The position numbers and the translations under genes were made by a program. Positions 1 through 5,565 of a stretch of DNA of 14,268 nt are shown here, in pieces. The first letter of the stretch is position 1, and each line of letters begins with the position of its first letter. This DNA is from Rickettsiales bacterium (lineage in GTDB: Bacteria > Pseudomonadota > Alphaproteobacteria > Rickettsiales > CANDYO01): positions 1 to 14,268 of the forward strand of contig CANDYO010000040.1 in the NCBI GenBank assembly GCA_947424995.1. Direction: 5' to 3'. The notes below the pieces were generated by a model, which saw nothing but the letters and a program-made list of their open reading frames with translations, was not told where the DNA came from and made no database searches.

Positions 1-353
1 AAGCGTTGTTAAGGCTAAGAGGGTTAAAGGCAAAGATTTATGATCAAGAAATATTAGTTCAGGAGCCAAATAGAAAAGTTAAGGATATCGCTAAGGCTTT
101 AGGAATCATAATGCCCACATCGCTGGGAGTTTAGGTTTATGAAGCAGCTGATATGCCAACAGCTGAGAAAGATGCACTTAGCATTGCTATAGCTGATTTT
201 AAAGCAGCTTATAAAATAGTAGATCGGATTGGAATAAGAGTGATGAGAGATCCATACACCTTTAAACCATTTATTAAATTTTATACTACTAAAAGAGTAG
301 GCGGAGATATAATTAATTTTGAAGCAATTAAGCTATTGAAATTAGCAGCGTAG
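1..353 (+). pseudogene. Remnant of HK97-fold major capsid protein (GTA g5), 3' end, disrupted
   Basis: The last ~70 codons (from 135) read as the C-terminus of the GTA/HK97 major capsid family. The block VYEAADMP, then a DFKAAYKIVDR stretch, RDPYTFKPF and TTKRVGGD ending in an EAIKLLK tail matches the conserved end of that family. The same frame carries a TAG stop at 132-134 where family members have a residue between the conserved Leu-Gly and the Val before EAADMP. Upstream of it, bases 3-131 stay open in this frame but do not look like capsid. A second frame (from base 2) gives VVKAKRVKGKDL and, after a TGA, ISSGA, which loosely resembles the capsid segment before this point, so a frameshift and a short insertion are plausible. 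The ATG at 153 is a conserved internal Met, not a credible start. The 5' end lies outside the window. Family assignment is firm; the exact lesions are inference. Confidence 0.75.
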
Positions 354-363
354 AACTTTAGAA

Positions 364-693
364 ATGGTCGATAAAATTTCTACCGAAGTGAATATTGAAC
401 TTGCTGGTAATATTTATAAAATGCAACCAAGCTTTCAGGCTTTATGTGCAATTGAATTGGCTATTAATAAACCTTTGCATAATTTGCTTAATGACTTTGA
501 TAGTAAGGGTATTTTGCTTAGCGAGCAGGTAAAGATTATTTATCATGCGGTTAAAGCAGATGGTAATATTTTAAGTGAAGACAAAATAGGCGAGATTATA
601 TGTCAGCAGGGAATAGGTAATAGCATGGAAATAATATTGCTTTTTTTGCAAAAAATTATTGGAGCAACAAGTGCTGAGAACACAAGAAAATAA
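364..693 (+). CDS. GTA gp10-like tail assembly protein
   Basis: The 109-residue protein matches the small gene transfer agent gp10 family. It opens with a basic/acidic strand segment (ELAGNIYKMQPSFQAL), equivalent to the family's 'G..y.L.PtF.AL..IE' signature. Next comes an IELAINKPLHNLL helix and a C-terminal helical part ending FLQKIIGA. In RcGTA this gene follows the major tail protein g9 and is thought to act as a tail chaperone or assembly factor. Here it follows the capsid remnant by 10 bases, with g6-g9 absent from between them. There is no strong ribosome binding site before the ATG. Its 3' end overlaps the next gene by 23 bases. The frame is intact, so it may still be expressed or only recently freed from constraint. 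Confidence 0.7.
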   Translation: MVDKISTEVNIELAGNIYKMQPSFQALCAIELAINKPLHNLLNDFDSKGILLSEQVKIIYHAVKADGNILSEDKIGEIICQQGIGNSMEIILLFLQKIIGATSAENTRK

Positions 694-1024
694 ACTTGAG
701 CAGCTGCAAACTCAAGTAACCGAATTAACTAAAGAAGTAAATGAACTTAAATTACAGCTTAAAACTAATAAAACAGAGAAGTCTAACAATAATCATGATG
801 ATGCTAATAACTATAAGTTAGGTAATAAAATTGGTAAAGAGCTTGGTAAAATGGCTATTACTTCAGGCTCACTAAAGACTAAATTTAGTAGCCAGCGTAT
901 GTATAAGCTATTTTCAGGTCTTATAAGTAGCCAAATAAATATCCCCAATTCATTTAGTTTAAGCAAAAATCAGCTTCATTATCAACAAGCTCAGAGTTTA
1001 AAAAATATTTCGCATAGATTGTGA
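671..1024 (+). CDS. Short coiled-coil protein in the GTA g11 (tail-tape) position
   Basis: I start this at the GTG at 671 because GGAG at 661-664 sits six bases upstream; a TTG at 659 is in frame but has no such site. The 117-residue product opens with a clear coiled coil (about residues 5-36, heptads rich in Leu, Gln, Glu and Lys). A low-complexity Asn/Asp/Lys linker follows, then a segment around GKELGKMAITSGSLK and SQRMYKLFSGLISSQ. Position directly after g10 and the coiled-coil start fit the GTA tape-measure protein g11. RcGTA g11 is roughly twice as long, and I cannot align the C-terminal half with confidence. The small g10.5 gene normally lying between is absent. It could be a shortened tape measure, a decaying one, or an unrelated coiled-coil protein. 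Confidence 0.45.
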   Translation: MLRTQENKLEQLQTQVTELTKEVNELKLQLKTNKTEKSNNNHDDANNYKLGNKIGKELGKMAITSGSLKTKFSSQRMYKLFSGLISSQINIPNSFSLSKNQLHYQQAQSLKNISHRL

Positions 1025-1099
1025 ATATGTTTGTAGAAACTTCTAATCTAACTACTGATAAGATCACGATAACTGAATAAAATAATAAATTTATGTAGA

Positions 1100-1390
1100 T
1101 TATAATTTTGGTAGAGGTACTAAATCATTCTTGATAGATCTACGAAAGTCTTCTGAAATTTTATGCCACTCAAGCAATTCAACTTTAAAAGGAAGATCAG
1201 ATTCTCTAAAGTCTTCTTCTATTTTAAAGATAATATTGCTCGGTAAATCTTCCATAATACATAAATCTAAATCAGAAAATTTATGCGCTGAATTTTTTAC
1301 TCTTGAACCAAAGACTAAAAAATCATACGGATATTGATTTATAATTTCTTTGATTATATTAAAATGATGTGGTTTAAGATCGATAATCAT
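1100..1390 (-). CDS. mntA: MntA-type minimal nucleotidyltransferase (type VII antitoxin)
   Basis: This 96-residue protein is a minimal nucleotidyltransferase. It contains the exact GS-x10-DxD signature of MntA antitoxins: G28-S29, then D40-x-D42 in SDLDLCIM. The third acidic position, usually Asp, appears to be Glu71 (KVELLEW). In the characterised Shewanella pair, MntA neutralises the HEPN ribonuclease HepT by transferring AMP units to a Tyr of the toxin. The gene overlaps the upstream hepT by 17 bases, the usual arrangement of the HI0073/HI0074-like pair, so the two should be translated together. The pair lies opposite to the flanking GTA genes. Family and pairing are secure; activity of this copy is inferred. 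Confidence 0.88.
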   Translation of the reverse strand: MIIDLKPHHFNIIKEIINQYPYDFLVFGSRVKNSAHKFSDLDLCIMEDLPSNIIFKIEEDFRESDLPFKVELLEWHKISEDFRRSIKNDLVPLPKL

Positions 1391-1766
1391 TTTTTATACC
1401 AAGCTTATTAATAAGCTTCTGTGTTTCTTGTGAAAATAAAGGAAAGATTTGAATTACATTTTCAGCTTCATTTTCTTGATAAGTATGAACCGTTATATTT
1501 CTTTTTTTGATGAAATCAAACCAAATTTCAGGATCATCTATTAGATTAGCAGATGCTGCTTCTCGAAACACGTCTTTTGGAGTGTTTACTATCACGCCTT
1601 TGATTGCTAATATCCTTTTTATTGTTTTCCATGTTAATTCATAACTATACTCAAAAGCTTGAATTGCTCCTGCTTTTTCAATTTCTGTCTTAGCGATATG
1701 ACGAAAATTTTCAAACTTACCTAATGCTTTTAATAACGGTCTTAAATCAATTTCATCAATATCCAT
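1374..1766 (-). CDS. hepT: HepT-type HEPN toxin, HI0074 family
   Basis: The 130-residue all-helical protein belongs to the HI0074 / HepT group, formerly called nucleotidyltransferase substrate-binding proteins. The family block AFEYSYELTWKTIKRIL is at residues 37-53. The HEPN active-site motif R-x4-H-x-Y is complete: R89, H94 and Y96 in RNITVHTY. In studied systems R and H form the RNase centre and the Tyr is the residue AMPylated by MntA, so an intact motif predicts an active and controllable toxin. It is the first gene of the pair, with a promoter-like sequence on the minus strand and a palindrome between promoter and start. Bases 1401-1418, within its last codons, form a perfect palindrome. 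It sits between GTA g11-like and g6, so it probably inserted or was left there during rearrangement. Confidence 0.9.
   Translation of the reverse strand: MDIDEIDLRPLLKALGKFENFRHIAKTEIEKAGAIQAFEYSYELTWKTIKRILAIKGVIVNTPKDVFREAASANLIDDPEIWFDFIKKRNITVHTYQENEAENVIQIFPLFSQETQKLINKLGIKNDYRS
1401..1418. repeat. 18-bp perfect palindrome inside the 3' end of hepT
   Basis: AAGCTTATTAATAAGCTT reads the same on both strands. It encodes K-L-I-N-K-L near the toxin C-terminus and lies just before the mntA start. Each half contains the AAGCTTATT / AATAAGCTT core that also forms the palindrome in front of hepT (1779-1792). It may be coincidence in AT-rich DNA, or a second regulator site, or an mRNA hairpin affecting mntA translation. 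Confidence 0.45.
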
Positions 1767-1778
1767 TTTAGCTACCTA

Positions 1779-1792
1779 AAATAAGCTTATTT
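1779..1792. promoter_or_regulatory. Candidate operator palindrome between hepT promoter and start
   Basis: AAATAAGCTTATTT is a perfect 14-bp palindrome placed between the candidate minus-strand -10 box (1799-1804) and the hepT start codon (1766). That is where a self-repressing toxin-antitoxin complex would bind. The core is repeated in the palindrome at 1401-1418. Its function is inference only. Confidence 0.35.
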
Positions 1793-1798
1793 ATAGAA

Positions 1799-1827
1799 AT
1801 TATATAGCAAAAACTTAAGTAATACAA
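1799..1827 (-). promoter_or_regulatory. Candidate sigma-70 type promoter for hepT-mntA
   Basis: On the minus strand, TTGTAT (1827-1822) is followed after exactly 17 bases by TATAAT (1804-1799). This is a perfect -10 box with a 4/6 -35 box at ideal spacing, 33 bases from the hepT start codon. A second TATAAT on the plus strand (1832-1837), close to the start of g6, has no convincing -35 box. Confidence 0.55.
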
Positions 1828-1857
1828 ATTTTATAATCCATCCATTACAGAGACCAT

Positions 1858-2382
1858 ATGTATCAAACAATAGAATTGCTCAAAAGGGCAAAACCAAATT
1901 TTATTTCCCTTAAAGCTGCTAAGCAATATTTACGAATAGATCATCTTCACGATGATGAAATGATAGAAGAATTAATCGAGGTTGCTATAAGTGCAGCAGC
2001 AGATTATACCGGATTATCATTAGTGGAATCAAGCTTGAAGATAATTATTTATGATGACTTACCAAGCTCAATTAAGTTAATTCACCAACCAGTTTCACAG
2101 ATAGAGCAATTTAAGCTTTGTCGTCATAATGGTGAAATTATTTATCTATCTAAAGAACATTACTCTCTAGAAGGAGAGAATATTAAAGTTAAGCGCCACT
2201 ATGCTATCGAAAGAGCAGAAATAACCTATAAGGTTGGTTATTCTAAAGAACGGTTGCCAGTATCGATAAAGCAAGGAATGCTAGAGCATTTGACCAAGCT
2301 TTATGATTTGCGGGGGAGCGATCAAACCTTACCTCTTGCTGCCAAATCTATGTATCAAGCTTATAAACGAGTGAGGTTCTAA
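1858..2382 (+). CDS. GTA gp6-like head-tail connector
   Basis: The 174-residue protein fits the phage head-tail connector family (gp6-like; phiE125 gp8 family). It has an N-terminal ISLKAAKQYLRIDH segment, then the acidic DDEMIEELIEVAISAAADYTG helix, which is the hallmark of the fold. A beta-rich middle and a C-terminal helix with KQGMLEHLTKLYDLRG follow. In RcGTA this adaptor ring sits on the portal and joins capsid to tail. Stop TAA and the next ATG are directly adjacent (2380-2385), so it is coupled to g7. Length and motifs look intact. What is odd is the position: it follows a toxin-antitoxin pair instead of the capsid gene, with no obvious own promoter apart from a lone TATAAT. Confidence 0.85.
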   Translation: MYQTIELLKRAKPNFISLKAAKQYLRIDHLHDDEMIEELIEVAISAAADYTGLSLVESSLKIIIYDDLPSSIKLIHQPVSQIEQFKLCRHNGEIIYLSKEHYSLEGENIKVKRHYAIERAEITYKVGYSKERLPVSIKQGMLEHLTKLYDLRGSDQTLPLAAKSMYQAYKRVRF

Positions 2383-2718
2383 ATGAAGAAGAATTTTACT
2401 TCGACTTTAAGGCAAATAATAACTCTGCAGCAGCCAATATTACTGGATGATAATTTAGGTGGACAGATTGAGCAATGGCAAGATTTGATAAGTGTTAGGG
2501 CTCAGGTACAGGCTTTATATGACAAAGCTTCCGGGGAAATATTTATGGCGATGCAATTGATGGATAATTCTTTTTATCGTTTTCGTATTCGCTTTATGCC
2601 AGAGCTTAAAGGCAATATGCGAATTAGATATAATGATAGACATTTTCAAATTAAACGAATAATTAATCAAGATGAACTTAATGTGATATCTGAAATTATT
2701 GCTCAAGAAAATTTATGA
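2383..2718 (+). CDS. GTA gp7-like head-tail adaptor
   Basis: At 111 residues this matches the Phage_H_T_join / SPP1 gp16-like family. The family pattern is visible: an N-terminal TSTLRQIITLQQP strand, a DNLGGQIEQWQDLISVRAQV block (the usual 'G...e.W....vwA.v' signature), then a central YRFRIRFMPELKGNMRI and the DRHFQIKRIIN strand near the end. The protein forms the ring between connector and tail tube. It starts one base after the g6 stop, so the pair is one transcription unit. The conserved gap to g8 found in GTA clusters is here enlarged to 172 bases by a palindromic repeat. Confidence 0.82.
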   Translation: MKKNFTSTLRQIITLQQPILLDDNLGGQIEQWQDLISVRAQVQALYDKASGEIFMAMQLMDNSFYRFRIRFMPELKGNMRIRYNDRHFQIKRIINQDELNVISEIIAQENL

Positions 2719-2753
2719 TAGAGATTGTTGGAAAAATCTTAATTATAAGTTTA

Positions 2754-2863
2754 GCGTCATCCCTGGCAAGCTGCGCTGAAAGCGCTGCGCGATCGGGGAT
2801 CTCAGGAGTATATTTTTTCATGATATCCCCGATCTCGGACTGCGTCCTCGTCAGGGATAACGC
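2754..2863. repeat. Palindromic intergenic repeat, full copy A (110 bp)
   Basis: The element is bounded by GCGTCATCCCTG and its near-complement CAGGGATAACGC. Inside, CGGGGAT (left) pairs with ATCCCCG (right), so it can fold as a long imperfect hairpin or cruciform. It is much richer in GC than the flanks. It matches copy C (4723-4829) almost along its length and copy B (3757-3799) in its right half. It separates g7 from g8. It resembles the dispersed palindromic elements common in Rickettsiales genomes, but I cannot assign it to a named family. Confidence 0.85.
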
Positions 2864-2890
2864 TCTCTACTATTTTTAAGAATCCACTCC

Positions 2891-3271
2891 ATGATTTTAT
2901 TCCTGCAGCAATATATTTATCAGCTTTTAAATATAGATTTAATTACTAAAAACGTTAAAGCTATTTATTATCAAGTGCCTGATAATAGTAGTTTTCCTTA
3001 TATTTATATTGGTGATTTTAATAGCAAATATATCTCCAGCAAAGATAGAGTAATAGCCAAAGTAAATTTTAAACTGATTATATATTTACGCGATAAAAGC
3101 TTAAAATCTATGCTTTTATTATCTCAAGAAATAAAGAAGATTCTTAAAGTAGATCAACGGATGATTATGAGATGCATTGAAGAAAAAATAAGTTTAAGCA
3201 GTGATGGTATAACTAAGCAAATAAATCTGACTTTTAAAGTGATATTAGTAGAAAATGAAGATGTTATATAG
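2891..3271 (+). CDS. GTA gp8-like tail terminator (DUF3168 family)
   Basis: The 126-residue protein has the layout of DUF3168 tail completion/terminator proteins. An N-terminal helix (FLQQYIYQLLNID) is followed by a YYQVPDNSSFPYIYIGD block, equivalent to the family's 'v....p.~a~fPyv~ig'. Then come alternating strands with KVNFKLIIYLRD, a helix SMLLLSQEIKKIL, and a final strand LTFKVILVEN. The protein caps the tail tube and docks it to the head. Its 3' end overlaps g9, as in a compact phage operon. There is no obvious ribosome binding site before the ATG, and the upstream repeat has replaced the usual close spacing to g7. Confidence 0.78.
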   Translation: MILFLQQYIYQLLNIDLITKNVKAIYYQVPDNSSFPYIYIGDFNSKYISSKDRVIAKVNFKLIIYLRDKSLKSMLLLSQEIKKILKVDQRMIMRCIEEKISLSSDGITKQINLTFKVILVENEDVI

Positions 3272-3665
3272 CGGTTCATTAGTTTTATTGAGTTTGAAAA
3301 TTAGAAAAAATTGGCAAGAGATTGGTGGAATGCGCAGTACAAAAGTGGTAATTAATAACCAATTAATTGATGCGAGCAATATTTCTGGAGGAAATTGGCA
3401 AGAATTACTTGATCAAGCTGGGCTTCGTCAAGTTAATATTAATGGAGCAGGAGCTTTTTTAAATAGTGAAGCTGAGCAAGCTATACAAAGATTAGCTTTT
3501 ATGTTTAAAATAGCTGAATATAAGATATCTTTCTCGAATAGAGATTACTTAATTGGTAATTTTCAAATTAGTCATTATGAAAGATTAGGCGATGTAGATG
3601 AAGAAGAGTGTTATGCTATTGCTTTAGCAAGCTCAGGTAAAATAGAATATCTCTTAGCTGATTAA
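3255..3665 (+). CDS. GTA gp9-like major tail tube protein (TP901-1 family)
   Basis: The 136-residue protein carries the family features of the TP901-1-type major tail protein. These are the 'iGGMRSTKVVINNQLIDASN' opening, a GNWQELLDQAGLRQVNINGAGAF core, the FQISHYERLGDVDEE loop and an ALASSGKIEYL C-terminal strand. The length agrees with RcGTA g9. Hexamers of this protein stack to form the tail tube. It overlaps g8 by 17 bases. ATG at 3255 or 3261 could each be used; the second leaves a protein two residues shorter. In RcGTA the next gene is g10, but here g10 lies upstream beyond the toxin-antitoxin pair and the g9 gene is followed by a repeat and an unrelated gene. Confidence 0.85.
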   Translation: MKMLYSGSLVLLSLKIRKNWQEIGGMRSTKVVINNQLIDASNISGGNWQELLDQAGLRQVNINGAGAFLNSEAEQAIQRLAFMFKIAEYKISFSNRDYLIGNFQISHYERLGDVDEEECYAIALASSGKIEYLLAD

Positions 3666-3756
3666 TGGATTTTTAATCTTTTTTATGCTAAAATAGTGAT
3701 TACTTGAATAATACGAGATTAATAAGACAAGTCTCGTTGCTGAACAAACACTTAGC

Positions 3757-3799
3757 GCGTCATCCCCGATCTCGGACTTCGTCCTCGCCCAAGATGACG
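3757..3799. repeat. Palindromic intergenic repeat, short copy B
   Basis: GCGTCATC at the left joins directly to the right half of the element (CCCGATCTCGGACT-CGTCCTCG) and ends in GATGACG. It therefore keeps both ends but lacks the left arm and middle of copies A and C. It lies 19 bases before the orphan gene at 3818 and may form part of its leader. An ACGAGA/TCTCGT inverted repeat lies just upstream (about 3713-3736). Confidence 0.75.
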
Positions 3800-3817
3800 T
3801 GGAAAATGGTATAAAAT

Positions 3818-4642
3818 ATGAGAGATGGTGAATCAATAAATTTAGGTGATGAATATAGTGAAAAAGATGGTCAATTAATTGAAGCTGCTAAGCAGTTAAT
3901 TAAGTTTGGTAAAGAAATCGAAGCGGCTGGAGTTCCACTTTCTATTGGAGAAGGTGACGATAGGGAGCCAAATGCTGAACTAGGTGCGCGTTTTAAAGTT
4001 ATATTCAAAAAAGTTAGCAAAGAATTAGAAGAAAAAGAAAAAGCAGAGGAAGAAGCAAAAGCTCCAGAAGAGACAATGTTTAATAAAGTCTTTAAATTAT
4101 TTTTTGCTAGTAAAGCTAAAGCAGATGAAGGTAAAGGACAGAAGGGTGGTTTAAGTGCTTTCGGTTTAGGTTCAGTAGATAATTTATCGGCAGAAATTGA
4201 TAGAGCTACTATCCATCTTCGTAGTGATCAAACTATAGACAGTAATCAAAATGATGCACGTATCCTTGAAGACGTAGTTAGACTAACTAAACTAGTAGCT
4301 TCTGCTAATGAGCCAAACCAAGCACCGAAAATGAAAGTAGAAGTAGAAAAAGCGGTTACTGCTATAGCAAATGTAGCTCTAACCTGTAAATATGACAGTC
4401 CTACTACTTTACTGGTTGCGGCTGAAAATAAATCTTTAGAAATGTCTACTATGAGTATGGATAAAGCAACTGAGATTAAGATAGATAAGCCAACAGGAGC
4501 AATAGACGTCAATAGTATGCAAGAAAAACTTCAACGTGGTGCTAAAGAAGTTTCTAATAAGGATTTGCCTATCACTGAACAGGCTATAGCACAAAAAGAA
4601 AAATCTAATGAAGCTTTTACCAATCTTCCAAAAAGAAATTAG
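3818..4642 (+). CDS. Orphan acidic, Lys/Glu-rich protein of unknown function
   Basis: I do not recognise this 274-residue protein. It is hydrophilic, with a very charged central stretch (about residues 66-87, Lys/Glu/Ala-rich, probably a single helix or coiled coil). A short hydrophobic patch (FNKVFKLFFAS, about 87-97) and a Gly-rich turn (GGLSAFGLG) follow, then a predicted helical C-terminal half. There is no signal peptide, membrane span or catalytic motif visible. Composition and lack of relatives I can name resemble Rickettsiales lineage-specific proteins or secreted effectors, but nothing shows that directly. The ATG follows GAAAATGGTATAA, a string also found just before the megatron start, with no normal ribosome binding site. 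It is isolated between repeat copies B and C, immediately downstream of the GTA g9 gene. Confidence 0.65.
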   Translation: MRDGESINLGDEYSEKDGQLIEAAKQLIKFGKEIEAAGVPLSIGEGDDREPNAELGARFKVIFKKVSKELEEKEKAEEEAKAPEETMFNKVFKLFFASKAKADEGKGQKGGLSAFGLGSVDNLSAEIDRATIHLRSDQTIDSNQNDARILEDVVRLTKLVASANEPNQAPKMKVEVEKAVTAIANVALTCKYDSPTTLLVAAENKSLEMSTMSMDKATEIKIDKPTGAIDVNSMQEKLQRGAKEVSNKDLPITEQAIAQKEKSNEAFTNLPKRN

Positions 4643-4678
4643 TAGCAGTAATAGATAGATATGCTATTTTCTTAGCGC

Positions 4679-4704
4679 GAGTAGCCTACTCATATGAATA
4701 TGAG
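4679..4704 (+). other. Two overlapping small inverted repeats
   Basis: GAGTAGCCTACTC (4679-4691) and CTCATATGAATATGAG (4689-4704) are each perfect stems and share the bases CTC, so only one can form at a time. They lie 37 bases after the orphan gene and before repeat copy C. No T-run follows, so a standard intrinsic terminator is not supported; an attenuator or chance structure is possible. Confidence 0.35.
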
Positions 4705-4722
4705 GATTAATAAGAAGACACT

Positions 4723-4829
4723 GCGTCATCCCTGGCAAGCAGCTCTAATAGCTCTGCTCGACCGGGGATATCAGAAGTTTAATCCTCATGAGATCCCCGA
4801 TCTCCGGCTTTGCCTCCGTCAGGGATGAC
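4723..4829. repeat. Palindromic intergenic repeat, full copy C (107 bp)
   Basis: This has the same ends and inner stem as copy A: GCGTCATCCCTGGCAAGC at the left, CGGGGAT and ATCCCCG inside, CAGGGATGAC at the right. The arms have diverged (AGCTCTAATAGCTCTGCTCG in place of the GC-rich stem in copy A), yet the complementarity of the outer ends is kept and is even better than in copy A. It ends 26 bases before the start codon of the NMN adenylyltransferase-like gene and so probably lies in its leader. Confidence 0.85.
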
Positions 4830-4854
4830 AAATGATGTCTTTGTAAGGAAAATT

Positions 4855-5565
4855 ATGCAAAATTATTTTTATAATGTTAAAGAGCTACAAGAAGCTGGAG
4901 TAAAATATATTCTCTCTATTGGTAAAAGACAACCAATGCATATTGGTCATCAACGAAGTTTAGGGAGAATTATAGAGCTAAAAGAGATGAAGCTAATTTA
5001 TGTAATTGGTTCATCGAATACGGGCAAAGATCCTTTATTTGATCCGGTAGTGAACCCATTAACGGTTAATCAACAAATTGAGCAGTTTAAGCAAGTATTT
5101 CCAAAACAAGAAGTGATTTTTCTGCCGATTTTAGATGTGATAGATATGGGAAAATGGGGCCCGAGTATCATCGATGCTTTAAATAATATAAATATCGATC
5201 CTCAAAAATGTGCTATTCATTTTATTGGTAAGGCCGAAGATAAATTAATGGTGGAATCTAAGTTTCACTTAGTTAACGGCAGAGAAGTTACATTATTGCC
5301 AGGACAATGGCTTATTGAAGCTTTAACTTATTATGATTTGGCTATTTGGTTTGATCAAGAAATGTTAGTTGATTTAAGTATCTCAGCCAGAAAATTTAGA
5401 CAATTAGATTTAGAAAATTTAAAACCAGAACAGAAAGATTTACTAGCAGCGCCTGATTATCTTAAAAATTTGGCACAACAAGCCAGAAAAAATAATCCTG
5501 AATTGTTAGGTGAGCCGATCACCTTATATGATCTAAGTCTACAACGAAAAAAAATGGAACAATAA
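4855..5565 (+). CDS. NMN adenylyltransferase-like nucleotidyltransferase (NadM-like)
   Basis: I start at ATG 4855, which has AAGGA at 4845-4849; an in-frame TTG at 4810 would begin inside the palindromic repeat. The 236-residue product is a cytidylyltransferase-like Rossmann protein. The nucleotide-binding signature is GKRQPMHIGH (residues 23-32; family form GRFQPfHxGH). The second motif is ISARKFR (residues 176-182), in the place of the ISSTxxR/ISGTxIR motif that binds the triphosphate. An FIGKAEDK segment (123-130) matches the substrate-binding turn. Such proteins join ATP to nicotinamide mononucleotide to make NAD; related enzymes use other nucleotides, so the substrate is not certain. The stop codon overlaps the next start (TAATG), so translation of the two is coupled. 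Confidence 0.8.
   Translation: MQNYFYNVKELQEAGVKYILSIGKRQPMHIGHQRSLGRIIELKEMKLIYVIGSSNTGKDPLFDPVVNPLTVNQQIEQFKQVFPKQEVIFLPILDVIDMGKWGPSIIDALNNINIDPQKCAIHFIGKAEDKLMVESKFHLVNGREVTLLPGQWLIEALTYYDLAIWFDQEMLVDLSISARKFRQLDLENLKPEQKDLLAAPDYLKNLAQQARKNNPELLGEPITLYDLSLQRKKMEQ

Noticed and set aside
1131..1337. Plus-strand open frame of 68 codons
   Set aside because: It lies fully antisense to mntA, whose motifs are clear; composition is that of a reverse-strand shadow.
2515..2706. Minus-strand open frame of 63 codons
   Set aside because: Antisense to g7 with no motifs or start signals.
3654..3836. Minus-strand open frame of 60 codons
   Set aside because: It runs through repeat copy B and the leader of the orphan gene; its protein is mostly repeat-derived and has no start signals.
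4246..4512. Minus-strand hydrophobic frame of 88 codons
   Set aside because: Antisense to the orphan acidic protein; apparent membrane character results from reading Glu/Lys/Ala codons backwards.
2754..4829. CRISPR array from the three similar repeats
   Set aside because: Copies are about 110 bases, far apart, and separated by genes; there are no regular spacers.
4810..4854. 15-codon N-terminal extension of the NMN adenylyltransferase-like gene from TTG
   Set aside because: It starts inside the palindromic repeat and a good ribosome binding site precedes ATG 4855.
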